Shown: in pieces, positions 15,553-21,560 of the stretch | How the letters are laid out: each line of letters starts with the position of its first letter | How positions within the stretch are numbered: the stretch's first letter is position 1 | NCBI RefSeq assembly: GCF_029625335.1 | Contig: NZ_CP121111.1 | Coordinates: 806,001-870,000, forward strand | Origin: Flavobacterium nitratireducens | GTDB taxonomy: Bacteria; Bacteroidota; Bacteroidia; Flavobacteriales; Flavobacteriaceae | Reading direction: 5' to 3' | Length of the DNA: 64,000 nucleotides | The notes under the pieces: model-generated | What the model was told of the DNA's origin: nothing | The model's database searches: none | The model's input: the letters and a program-made list of their open reading frames with translations, nothing else | Program-made: the position numbers and the translations under genes

Positions 15553-16545
15553 ATGAAATTACTTTTTCAAACCACGGGAACAGCAGGCAATACAGAACTT
15601 AAAGATTTATTGGGTTTCATTGATGCCGATTTAAAATTCAAGAATCTTATTCCAGATATTATCACGGCTACAAATGATGTGATTGATTTGGTAGGTCTTG
15701 AAGTCTATAATAAAGCGGTTGCTAGTTATAATGAAGGTACAATTTCAGATGAAGATAAGCCTTTCATCTATGCAATACGTTATCCGATAGCGGTAAATGC
15801 TTATCGATTGTATTGTGTATCCAACGATTTGGCTCACACCAACAATGGTCGAAAAATGCGATTAGATGAAAACGAAAAGCAGGCATTTGAATGGTTGCTT
15901 GATCGTGACAATGCAGCATTAGAAAAACGCTATTACCGTGCATTGGATGACTTAATCAAGTTTCTTGACCGTTCAAAAGTTGAGGATGAATTAACCACAA
16001 CACTTTACACTATTTGGACAAATAGTGATGCGTTCAAAGCAACTCATAATTTGTTCATCCGTACAGTTTCCGACTTTGACAAACATTTTACAATCAATTC
16101 CAGATTGTTATTAATAAAATTAGCCCCTGCCCTTTCGGATTGCGAGCAATATGAAATCAGACCCCGAGTTGGTACTGAAAAAATCACCGCATTGAAACAG
16201 GCGCTAAAGGAGAATACAACTATAACCGATGCAACCGACTTAGAGTTGATTCGCCTAATTCAAAAAGCATCGGTTTTGTATTCTTTAGCTTGGGCTATGC
16301 CCCGACTTTCGGTTCATTTATATCCTGAAGGAGTACTGCAGCACGTAACAAGTAACAGCGCAACTACCCGAGGAGCTAAACCAACACTTAAAAATGAAAC
16401 TCAGGAAGCCCGTCAGGCTTTCGAATCAGATTTCAAACTTGTTATTGGTGAAATAGAAAAACTTTTAGCACCGGCACCGGAACAGGATAACGATTGCTCG
16501 ATTATACCTGAAATAAATTTCGGGGATAAACATTTTTCAGCATAA
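15553..16545 (+). CDS. Phage structural or connector protein (DUF6712-like)
   Basis: A 330-residue helical protein, 2 bases after the portal stop. The first part (DLLGFIDADLKFKNLIPDIITATNDVIDLVGLEVYNKAV) and the middle (AIRYPIAVNAYRLYCVSNDLAHTNNGRKMRLDENEKQAFEW) resemble the DUF6712 proteins of Bacteroidota phages, which lie downstream of the portal. An adaptor or completion role in head-tail joining is inferred from this position. No signal peptide or membrane segment. Confidence 0.5.
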   Translation: MKLLFQTTGTAGNTELKDLLGFIDADLKFKNLIPDIITATNDVIDLVGLEVYNKAVASYNEGTISDEDKPFIYAIRYPIAVNAYRLYCVSNDLAHTNNGRKMRLDENEKQAFEWLLDRDNAALEKRYYRALDDLIKFLDRSKVEDELTTTLYTIWTNSDAFKATHNLFIRTVSDFDKHFTINSRLLLIKLAPALSDCEQYEIRPRVGTEKITALKQALKENTTITDATDLELIRLIQKASVLYSLAWAMPRLSVHLYPEGVLQHVTSNSATTRGAKPTLKNETQEARQAFESDFKLVIGEIEKLLAPAPEQDNDCSIIPEINFGDKHFSA

Positions 16546-16560
16546 CTAAAACCAATATAT

Positions 16561-16869
16561 ATGAAAAGATTATTTGTCAAAATCAGCGCCTTTTTTACCT
16601 ATTTAATCAATTTCAGAACGATTAAAAAATTCCAAAAAATTAACGGAAAACTGGAACAAACTCTTGAAGATAGAGAGGTAGACAGAATTATTCTAAAAGG
16701 GAAAATTGTAAAGATGGTTCGAAAATTCCTTCGTGCAGATGCAAAATCAAAATTCATTCCTAAACACATGAGGAATAATACTGAAATCAGAGAAAGAGTT
16801 TTAGCTGAATTTGGCGAACAAATGAACAAACTGGATATAAAAATCAATGATAAACTAGAATTGGTATAA
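16561..16869 (+). CDS. Small basic phage protein
   Basis: A 102-residue Lys/Arg-rich helical protein (IKKFQKINGKLEQTLEDREVDRII...). A hydrophobic stretch near residues 8-18 is too short for a clear membrane anchor. The stop shares bases with the ATG of the next gene (TAATG), so translation is probably coupled. Unknown function; probably structural or an assembly chaperone. Confidence 0.5.
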   Translation: MKRLFVKISAFFTYLINFRTIKKFQKINGKLEQTLEDREVDRIILKGKIVKMVRKFLRADAKSKFIPKHMRNNTEIRERVLAEFGEQMNKLDIKINDKLELV

Positions 16870-17765
16870 TGCACACCGTCTATCTTCCAGAGGCTAATCT
16901 CACACGATATATTCCTGCTGACTTGTCAGAATGTGACAAGTTCCAGTATATCGATATGTGCGAATTGATTTTTAGGTTTCACAATCAGGAAATTGATTAC
17001 CAGGAATTCCGAACTCATGCAGTTTATAAACTCATGGGATTGAAAGCTGCTAAAGCTTCATTGGAGGATGAAGATAAATTTTCAAATGTCTATATGGTTT
17101 CAGAACTCATTGATTCCTTTTTTGAAGAAAATGACGGAGTAAAAACCATTAAACAATATTACATCAATAATCCGGTACCGGAATATGCTCCTGCATTTTC
17201 CACTTATTACGGTCCTTCGGATAGTTTTATGAATATGACCTTTGGCGAATATCGTGATGCTTTGCGTATTTTCCATGATTTCCATGCTACTGGCGATATG
17301 CAGTTGCTTGTATTGCTCACAGCTATTTTTTATCGAAAGAAAAAATCTTTCTTATTCATCAAAAAGCAATCTGCCAATTACGATGGTAACATTAGAGTGC
17401 CTTATAATTCGGCAACTTTGGAAAAACATGCTGAAAATTTCAAGTATGCACCCATTGGTTTTGTTTATGGATTTTATCTGCTCTTTGCCAGTTTCCAAAA
17501 GTATTTGGTAGATGCCAAATTACTATGGTCTGGAAGAGAAATAGACTTGTCTATTCTTTTTGATGGTAGTTCCGCTTCCAATGACAATGACATACCGGGA
17601 ATAGGAATGGATAGTATTGCTTTTACTATGGCCGAAAGTGGCGCATTTGGAAATATTAAAGAAGTAGATAATACCAACTTCTGGCAGATACTTATCAAAA
17701 TGTATGATTCACGCAGAAATGATTTAGAACGACAAAAACAGGAACAAAATGCTACCAATAAATAG
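16869..17765 (+). CDS. Phage protein of the connector-tail block
   Basis: A 298-residue soluble protein rich in aromatic residues and helices (MNMTFGEYRDALRIFHDFHATGDMQLL). It overlaps the next gene by 17 bases. Order (portal, connectors, this gene, small genes, tape measure) fits a tail completion protein or a tail assembly chaperone, but no motif proves either. No membrane segment. Confidence 0.5.
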   Translation: MHTVYLPEANLTRYIPADLSECDKFQYIDMCELIFRFHNQEIDYQEFRTHAVYKLMGLKAAKASLEDEDKFSNVYMVSELIDSFFEENDGVKTIKQYYINNPVPEYAPAFSTYYGPSDSFMNMTFGEYRDALRIFHDFHATGDMQLLVLLTAIFYRKKKSFLFIKKQSANYDGNIRVPYNSATLEKHAENFKYAPIGFVYGFYLLFASFQKYLVDAKLLWSGREIDLSILFDGSSASNDNDIPGIGMDSIAFTMAESGAFGNIKEVDNTNFWQILIKMYDSRRNDLERQKQEQNATNK

Positions 17766-18225
17766 AATTAGAGAATATCAGGCCGAAGTCAAAGCGCAGC
17801 TTAAAGATGAACAGGATAAACCCTTGTTCAATTATATCAATATGATAATTGATAAGCCTAATTTATCCAAATTACTAAAGGAACGTGAAGAGGAAGAAAA
17901 CACCTATCTCATTGCGGTATTGCCTGAATTCCGATTAAAAGGAAGCGAGGACAACACCAAGTGGGTCAACATTCTATCCTTTTTCATCCTCAATAAAACC
18001 GATTATTCAGAACACGATCAGGATTCGTTTCTGAACATATTTGTTGAAACTCAAGTAAAAGCAAAAGCATTTGTCGATAAATTATTATTTGACAAAGCTA
18101 ATCATACCGGAGCAATGTGTGATTTTCTCAATTTATTGGATGAAAATTCTATAGCGGTAAATCCTGTTTGGATGATGGACGGATGCAATGGTTGGGTTGT
18201 GGAAATAAATTTGGATACGCTTTAA
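17749..18225 (+). CDS. Phage protein of the connector-tail block
   Basis: A 158-residue protein with an acidic centre (EREEEENTYLIAVLPEFRLKGSEDN) and a C-terminal beta part with Trp residues (NPVWMMDGCNGWVVEINLDTL). It starts inside the end of the preceding gene. Size, order and the closing beta hairpin would suit a head-tail joining or tail terminator protein; this is inference. No recognised family. Confidence 0.5.
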   Translation: MLPINRIREYQAEVKAQLKDEQDKPLFNYINMIIDKPNLSKLLKEREEEENTYLIAVLPEFRLKGSEDNTKWVNILSFFILNKTDYSEHDQDSFLNIFVETQVKAKAFVDKLLFDKANHTGAMCDFLNLLDENSIAVNPVWMMDGCNGWVVEINLDTL

Positions 18226-18228
18226 TTA

Positions 18229-18246
18229 TTCCGTATATTTACGGAA
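18229..18246 (+). promoter_or_regulatory. 18-bp palindromic operator before the small HTH gene
   Basis: TTCCGTA-TATT-TACGGAA, the same half-sites as at 13496-13513. A -7-like TATATTTA lies within it (18234-18241), and the next start codon is 13 bases downstream. A repressor bound here would directly cover the promoter. Confidence 0.6.
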
Positions 18247-18258
18247 AAATATAAAGCC

Positions 18259-18456
18259 ATGACAACAGAAGAAATCGATGTACTTTTTGAAGAAGTAATC
18301 TCTAAAAAAGCCATTTACACCCAATTAGAAGGGATTAGTGAAGATAAAATTTACAACATCCGTAAAGGGCGTATCAAAGTAACCTTAGGCGATAAGCTTA
18401 ACATCTTGTATCAATTAAAACGAATTGAAATTATAAAAACCAATGAGCCTGCTTGA
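18259..18456 (+). CDS. Small HTH-type protein
   Basis: A 65-residue protein resembling a minimal helix-turn-helix unit: KAIYTQLEGISEDKIYNIRK followed by a helix (TLGDKLNILYQLKRIEII). It stands directly behind the TTCCGTA palindrome, so it may bind that site and the matching operator of the minus-strand accessory operon. It overlaps the next gene by 14 bases. Regulatory role is inference. Confidence 0.55.
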   Translation: MTTEEIDVLFEEVISKKAIYTQLEGISEDKIYNIRKGRIKVTLGDKLNILYQLKRIEIIKTNEPA

Positions 18457-18820
18457 TTCACGCGAACAACTCTCTGACCAAATACTAGAAGGTCGCTTTA
18501 TCCGTAAAGTGAGCCAGACAATGGCGCAGGATTTGGATTTGGCCACAAGCAACTATATGTCAAGTCGTGGGTTTGAGAGTGAAGATTGGTATTCCGGGCG
18601 TGGCTTTGTAGCCACCGAAAACGGTTTGGATTACTCCCATCTTAAAAAACACCGTTTTGTGGATATGAAAACCCGAACTTCAAAAAAAGGAATAAAGCGT
18701 AAGAAAGCCCACCCAGTTCACAACCGAATCATTTGGGGGCATTACAACAATATGATCAAGGAACTACATTTTGGTTTTACTGCTGCCGTCAAGGAAGAGT
18801 TACGAAAGTTAGAAGAATAA
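18443..18820 (+). CDS. Phage morphogenesis-like protein
   Basis: A 125-residue basic protein. Its central part (DWYSGRGFVATENGLDYSHLKKHRFVDMKTRT) and the C-terminal helix (HPVHNRIIWGHYNNMIKELHFGFTAAVKEEL) recall HK97-gp10-like or virion morphogenesis proteins that lie just before the tail genes. It overlaps the preceding HTH gene and is followed by a terminator, so it closes the portal unit. Family assignment is tentative. Confidence 0.5.
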   Translation: MSLLDSREQLSDQILEGRFIRKVSQTMAQDLDLATSNYMSSRGFESEDWYSGRGFVATENGLDYSHLKKHRFVDMKTRTSKKGIKRKKAHPVHNRIIWGHYNNMIKELHFGFTAAVKEELRKLEE

Positions 18821-18825
18821 AAATA

Positions 18826-18848
18826 AATCCCTCCATCGTGAGGGATTT
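18826..18848 (+). terminator. Terminator closing the portal unit
   Basis: Perfect 8-bp stem AATCCCTC / GAGGGATT with a 6-base loop; the T-run is short. Confidence 0.75.
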
Positions 18849-18883
18849 TCTTATATTTACACTCTAACTTTAAAAATCAGACT

Positions 18884-19447
18884 ATGAAAAATTTTTTCTT
18901 TTTATTATTAATCATTCCTGTAATTGGATTTTCTCAAGAATCAAAATTATCCACACCTTCATTGTTTATTGAAAAATCATCCTATGTTCAAATAAATATG
19001 GATGAAAATGAAAAAGCTATTTTTAAATCTGGTCTAGGTGAATCAGTTGAATTTTATCCAAGTGAAATAATTGATTTAAAATCTAATAATAAATTAAATG
19101 GATTAGCGATTGAAAGTACGTACGTTATTGGTAGTCGAGGTATGGCTACTATTTCTGCGAAAGAAACTGCATGGGTGGGTATGGATGAAATATCGGATTT
19201 AATTGTATGGTTTGAAAAATATGTTATACCCAATTTGGATGCAGCTGCTGGGAAAAACAAAACAGTTAAATATATTTTTAATAGTAAAGAAGTTATGTTG
19301 AAATTTGAAATTTATAATGGTACTCAAATTTTTTCAGTGATAATTAATAATACATTGTATAAAGACAAATATTTCTGGACTGAAGCTAAAGTAAAAGACA
19401 TACCTAATGTTTTAAAATCATTAAAGTATTTACAAACAAAATCATAA
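18884..19447 (+). CDS. Exported cargo (moron) protein of unknown function
   Basis: A 187-residue protein with a clear Sec signal peptide (KNFFFLLLIIPVIGFS, cleavage near residue 18). The mature part is beta-rich with no recognised domain. It is flanked by a terminator and has its own AT-rich upstream region (TATATTTA at 18852), so it is expressed apart from the structural genes. Base composition (very A/T rich) differs from the capsid and tail genes. This is typical of a lysogenic conversion gene; the role is unknown. Confidence 0.55.
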   Translation: MKNFFFLLLIIPVIGFSQESKLSTPSLFIEKSSYVQINMDENEKAIFKSGLGESVEFYPSEIIDLKSNNKLNGLAIESTYVIGSRGMATISAKETAWVGMDEISDLIVWFEKYVIPNLDAAAGKNKTVKYIFNSKEVMLKFEIYNGTQIFSVIINNTLYKDKYFWTEAKVKDIPNVLKSLKYLQTKS

Positions 19448-19454
19448 GTTAACA

Positions 19455-19775
19455 ATGAAAAAAATATTATTTCTTTTTTTATTAATTAATTTAATTTCTT
19501 GTGGAAATCCAGAACCTAATCCCTGTTTAATATCTGAAGATTTTATAAAAACAGATTTAAATTATCCTGATGAAGCTGAATTTTCTTCTTTTGATTGTTC
19601 TACTGAAACAAATTCAGATGGAAGTTATACTGTTTTAAGAAAAATAAGTGCTAAAAATGCTTTTGGAGTACAATCTTCTTATGTTTATAAAGTCAAATTA
19701 TCTTTTAATGGTGGGGATGCTTTAGATTCTAATAATTGGAATTTAATTTCAATGCAGTCTGAAGAATATAAATAA
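19455..19775 (+). CDS. Lipoprotein of the prophage cargo operon
   Basis: A 106-residue protein with a lipoprotein signal (KKILFLFLLINLISC, lipobox LISC with Cys at 16). The mature part has four further Cys residues (GNPEPNPC..., FDC...) and a beta-like C-terminus. It lies 7 bases after the preceding exported protein and its stop overlaps the next ATG. A periplasmic or surface role in the lysogen is likely, details unknown. Confidence 0.55.
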   Translation: MKKILFLFLLINLISCGNPEPNPCLISEDFIKTDLNYPDEAEFSSFDCSTETNSDGSYTVLRKISAKNAFGVQSSYVYKVKLSFNGGDALDSNNWNLISMQSEEYK

Positions 19776-19879
19776 TGTATCACAACTACCACTCCCGCCG
19801 ATTACAAGACCCTAACTGGTGGCTATTTGTCTTAATAGTCATTATGGTAATTACCATTATATCCTACTTTATCGAGTAG
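19775..19879 (+). CDS. Micro membrane protein, 34 residues
   Basis: Start ATG overlaps the stop of the lipoprotein gene (TAATG). The product has a basic N-terminus (MYHNYHSRRLQDPN) and one transmembrane helix (WWLFVLIVIMVITIISYF), and the gene ends inside the following terminator. Coupling and a clean hydrophobic helix argue that it is real. It completes the exported cargo operon. Confidence 0.5.
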   Translation: MYHNYHSRRLQDPNWWLFVLIVIMVITIISYFIE

Positions 19880-19890
19880 GATATTTTTTT
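19859..19890 (+). terminator. Terminator of the cargo operon
   Basis: Perfect 9-bp stem ATATCCTAC / GTAGGATAT, loop of 8, then eight T. It overlaps the end of the micro membrane gene. Confidence 0.9.
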
Positions 19891-19906
19891 TGTATGCAAA
19901 TGCACA

Positions 19907-19932
19907 TTGTTTAAAATTAAAATATATCTTTG
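19907..19932 (+). promoter_or_regulatory. Bacteroidota-type promoter
   Basis: TTG at 19907-19909 and a perfect -7 box TATCTTTG at 19925-19932, spacer 15 (a little short). The next start codon is at 19955. Confidence 0.55.
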
Positions 19933-19954
19933 CTTTGCGAAATCAAAATAAACT

Positions 19955-20128
19955 ATGAAACTTATGTTTCTACCTGACAATTTAAATAATTCACCCACAA
20001 CATTGAAGTTCGGAGGAAGACCGGACATCTTCGAGTTTATTCTTGGTTTCGCAGTCTTTGTTGTGGGCTATTTAAAAATATCTCGAAAAAATGCGAAACC
20101 AAGAGAACAAAAAACCATCACACCGTGA
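19955..20128 (+). CDS. Small membrane protein, 57 residues
   Basis: ATG 19955 lies 22 bases after the -7 box. The product has a short N-terminal region (KLMFLPDNLNN...), a single transmembrane segment (FEFILGFAVFVVGYL, about residues 26-40) and a basic tail. The gene overlaps the next one by 38 bases in another frame. Function unknown; a membrane-associated phage factor. Confidence 0.5.
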   Translation: MKLMFLPDNLNNSPTTLKFGGRPDIFEFILGFAVFVVGYLKISRKNAKPREQKTITP

Positions 20129-20372
20129 TGTGATGCCTTCACTGGCAAAATTCGCCCAGGATGCCTACTTCGAATTTGAAGTGGACGAACTACCGGACGA
20201 AATGCAGGAAATTACCAATCTATTAATGGAAACCGAACAGGCAGACCAACAGCATGTAAGGCTTAAAGCCTTAAACTGCCTTAAGTTTATCTCTGATTTT
20301 TCAAAGGCCCTTAAACCTTTTTCTAGAGATGTTATTGTATTGGAAACCAACAAACACATTAAACATGTCTAG
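20091..20372 (+). CDS. Small acidic phage protein
   Basis: A 93-residue protein, acidic and helical (MPSLAKFAQDAYFEFEVDELPDEMQEI...). The start (ATG 20091) lies within the preceding small gene. Unknown function. It belongs to a run of small overlapping genes before the antirepressor. Confidence 0.5.
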   Translation: MRNQENKKPSHRDVMPSLAKFAQDAYFEFEVDELPDEMQEITNLLMETEQADQQHVRLKALNCLKFISDFSKALKPFSRDVIVLETNKHIKHV

Positions 20373-20493
20373 CTTGGTTCCAGTTAAGATAATCTACGCC
20401 AAGGGCATTAGGTTATCAATGAAAAAAAGACTTTCAGAGAAGCTATGGAATTTGTTTGGAAATCCCCTGCCTTTTCTGATTACGAACCTTTAA
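20365..20493 (+). CDS. Micro protein, 42 residues (tentative)
   Basis: ATG 20365 overlaps the preceding stop by 8 bases. The product is basic in the middle (MKKRLSEKLWNLF) with a hydrophobic end. It overlaps the next gene by 49 bases, which weakens the call. It explains the 70-base gap between neighbours. Confidence 0.35.
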   Translation: MSSLVPVKIIYAKGIRLSMKKRLSEKLWNLFGNPLPFLITNL

Positions 20494-20774
20494 AAATGGT
20501 ATTTACCAGCACGGGCAAAGTACTGTTTATGGATAAAAACGCTTTCCACTCCTATTTATCCGGTAATATCTCCCAACAGGAACTCATTGAATTAACCGAA
20601 TGTGATGATCTGTATCGAAATACAGAAGATATAGAACACAATGGTTATGAAATTGAAGCCGGACATCTATGGAAAGCTTCATTAAATGTCCTCACTCTTA
20701 TTGATGATGACAATCATGTAGAAACAAAACTCGATGTCACACGGTTTGAAATAGTTGAACCGTATAATGATTAA
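20445..20774 (+). CDS. Phage protein of unknown function
   Basis: A 109-residue protein, probably alpha/beta (FVWKSPAFSDYEPLKMVFTSTGKVLFMDKNAF...), acidic overall. Last gene before a terminator. I do not recognise a family; it is soluble with no signal. Confidence 0.5.
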   Translation: MEFVWKSPAFSDYEPLKMVFTSTGKVLFMDKNAFHSYLSGNISQQELIELTECDDLYRNTEDIEHNGYEIEAGHLWKASLNVLTLIDDDNHVETKLDVTRFEIVEPYND

Positions 20775-20777
20775 AAA

Positions 20778-20804
20778 AAAAGCCACATAATTGTGGCTTT
20801 TTTT
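20778..20804 (+). terminator. Rho-independent terminator
   Basis: AAAAGCCACA / TGTGGCTTTT stem, loop TAAT, long T-run. Confidence 0.9.
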
Positions 20805-20840
20805 GTTTACAAATGTTAAAATTTAATATTTTATTAACAT

Positions 20841-20875
20841 AACTATCTGATAATCAAATAGTTATTATATATTTG
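20841..20875 (+). promoter_or_regulatory. Promoter with 23-bp near-perfect palindrome before the antirepressor
   Basis: Half-sites AACTATCTGAT and ATCAAATAGTT flank a central A (20841-20863, one mismatch). A perfect -7 box TATATTTG follows at 20868-20875, 31 bases before the start codon at 20907. The palindrome lies in the -33/spacer region, the expected place for a repressor operator. Its ligand is unknown. Confidence 0.6.
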
Positions 20876-20906
20876 TAGCGTAAAACTTATAAACAAACAA
20901 TATTAT

Positions 20907-21461
20907 ATGAGTACACAATTAATTTCAACAATCAACAATGAGAGAATTGTAATTGTAGTCGATGAAGACGGACAAAAATTTGTTCCAATTAAACCAATTT
21001 GCGAAGCTTTGGGAGTAAATTATACTTCTCAATTAGAAAAGTTAGAAAATGATGAATTAATAGATTCAGTTATCCCCCTGAGGGGGACAACTGGAGCTGA
21101 TGGAAAACAGTATCAGATGAAATGTATTCCGTTAGAATTTGTTTTTGGCTGGTTGTTTTCTATTTCCTCTAAAAACGTGAAAGAGGAAGTTCGCGAAGGA
21201 TTAATTCAATATAAAAGAATTTGTCATAAAGCCCTTTATGCTTACTTCACAGAACACGCTTCATTCATTGAAGAAAAAGAAAAAAAATTGAATGAATATG
21301 TAAGTAAAGAAACCGAAGCAAGAAATCAATTTAAAAATGCCGAAAAATTGCTTAAGGAAATCCGAACCGAAATGAATGTTTTCAGAAAAACAACTTTCGA
21401 AGAATGGAAAGCAAATAACAATCAACTATCAATGTACCAGGTACAAGGATTTGAAGAATAA
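20907..21461 (+). CDS. Phage antirepressor, P22_AR_N type
   Basis: A 184-residue protein whose N-terminal 110 residues match the P22 antirepressor N-terminal domain as I know it: ERIVIVVDEDGQKFVPIKPICEALGVNY, then GADGKQYQMKCIPLEFVFGWLF. The C-terminal 60 residues are a charged coiled coil (FIEEKEKKLNEYVSKETEARNQF). Such proteins bind prophage repressors and relieve repression. Its separate promoter with a large palindrome fits tight control. The target repressor could be the XRE protein at 11152 or one outside the window. Confidence 0.8.
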   Translation: MSTQLISTINNERIVIVVDEDGQKFVPIKPICEALGVNYTSQLEKLENDELIDSVIPLRGTTGADGKQYQMKCIPLEFVFGWLFSISSKNVKEEVREGLIQYKRICHKALYAYFTEHASFIEEKEKKLNEYVSKETEARNQFKNAEKLLKEIRTEMNVFRKTTFEEWKANNNQLSMYQVQGFEE

Positions 21462-21481
21462 AAAAACATAAAACAAGCCTT

Positions 21482-21507
21482 AAGCCCTGTATTTACGGGG
21501 CTTTTTT
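21482..21507 (+). terminator. Terminator after the antirepressor
   Basis: AAGCCCTGT / ACGGGGCTT stem with one T-G pair, loop ATTT, then six T. A TATGTCACA box begins in the T-run, as at 311 and 5967. Confidence 0.85.
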
Positions 21508-21544
21508 ATGTCACAATTTTTCCTCTAAACTATTGCCAACTTTA
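21507..21544 (+). promoter_or_regulatory. Putative phage promoter 5 (TATGTCACA type)
   Basis: TATGTCACA at 21507-21515 and CAACTTTA at 21537-21544, offset 30, identical in the second box to promoter 3. It lies 17 bases before the tape measure gene. Confidence 0.65.
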
Positions 21545-21560
21545 CTGAAAATCAGTACTA

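Noticed and set aside
20733..20770. A sixth ATGTCACA with a TATAATGA at offset 30
   Set aside because: It lies inside a coding region and directly before a terminator, and both boxes deviate. No gene start follows before the terminator.
21068..21085. CCCCCTGAGGGGG palindrome in the antirepressor gene
   Set aside because: It encodes PLRG, a normal piece of antirepressor proteins; chance palindrome.
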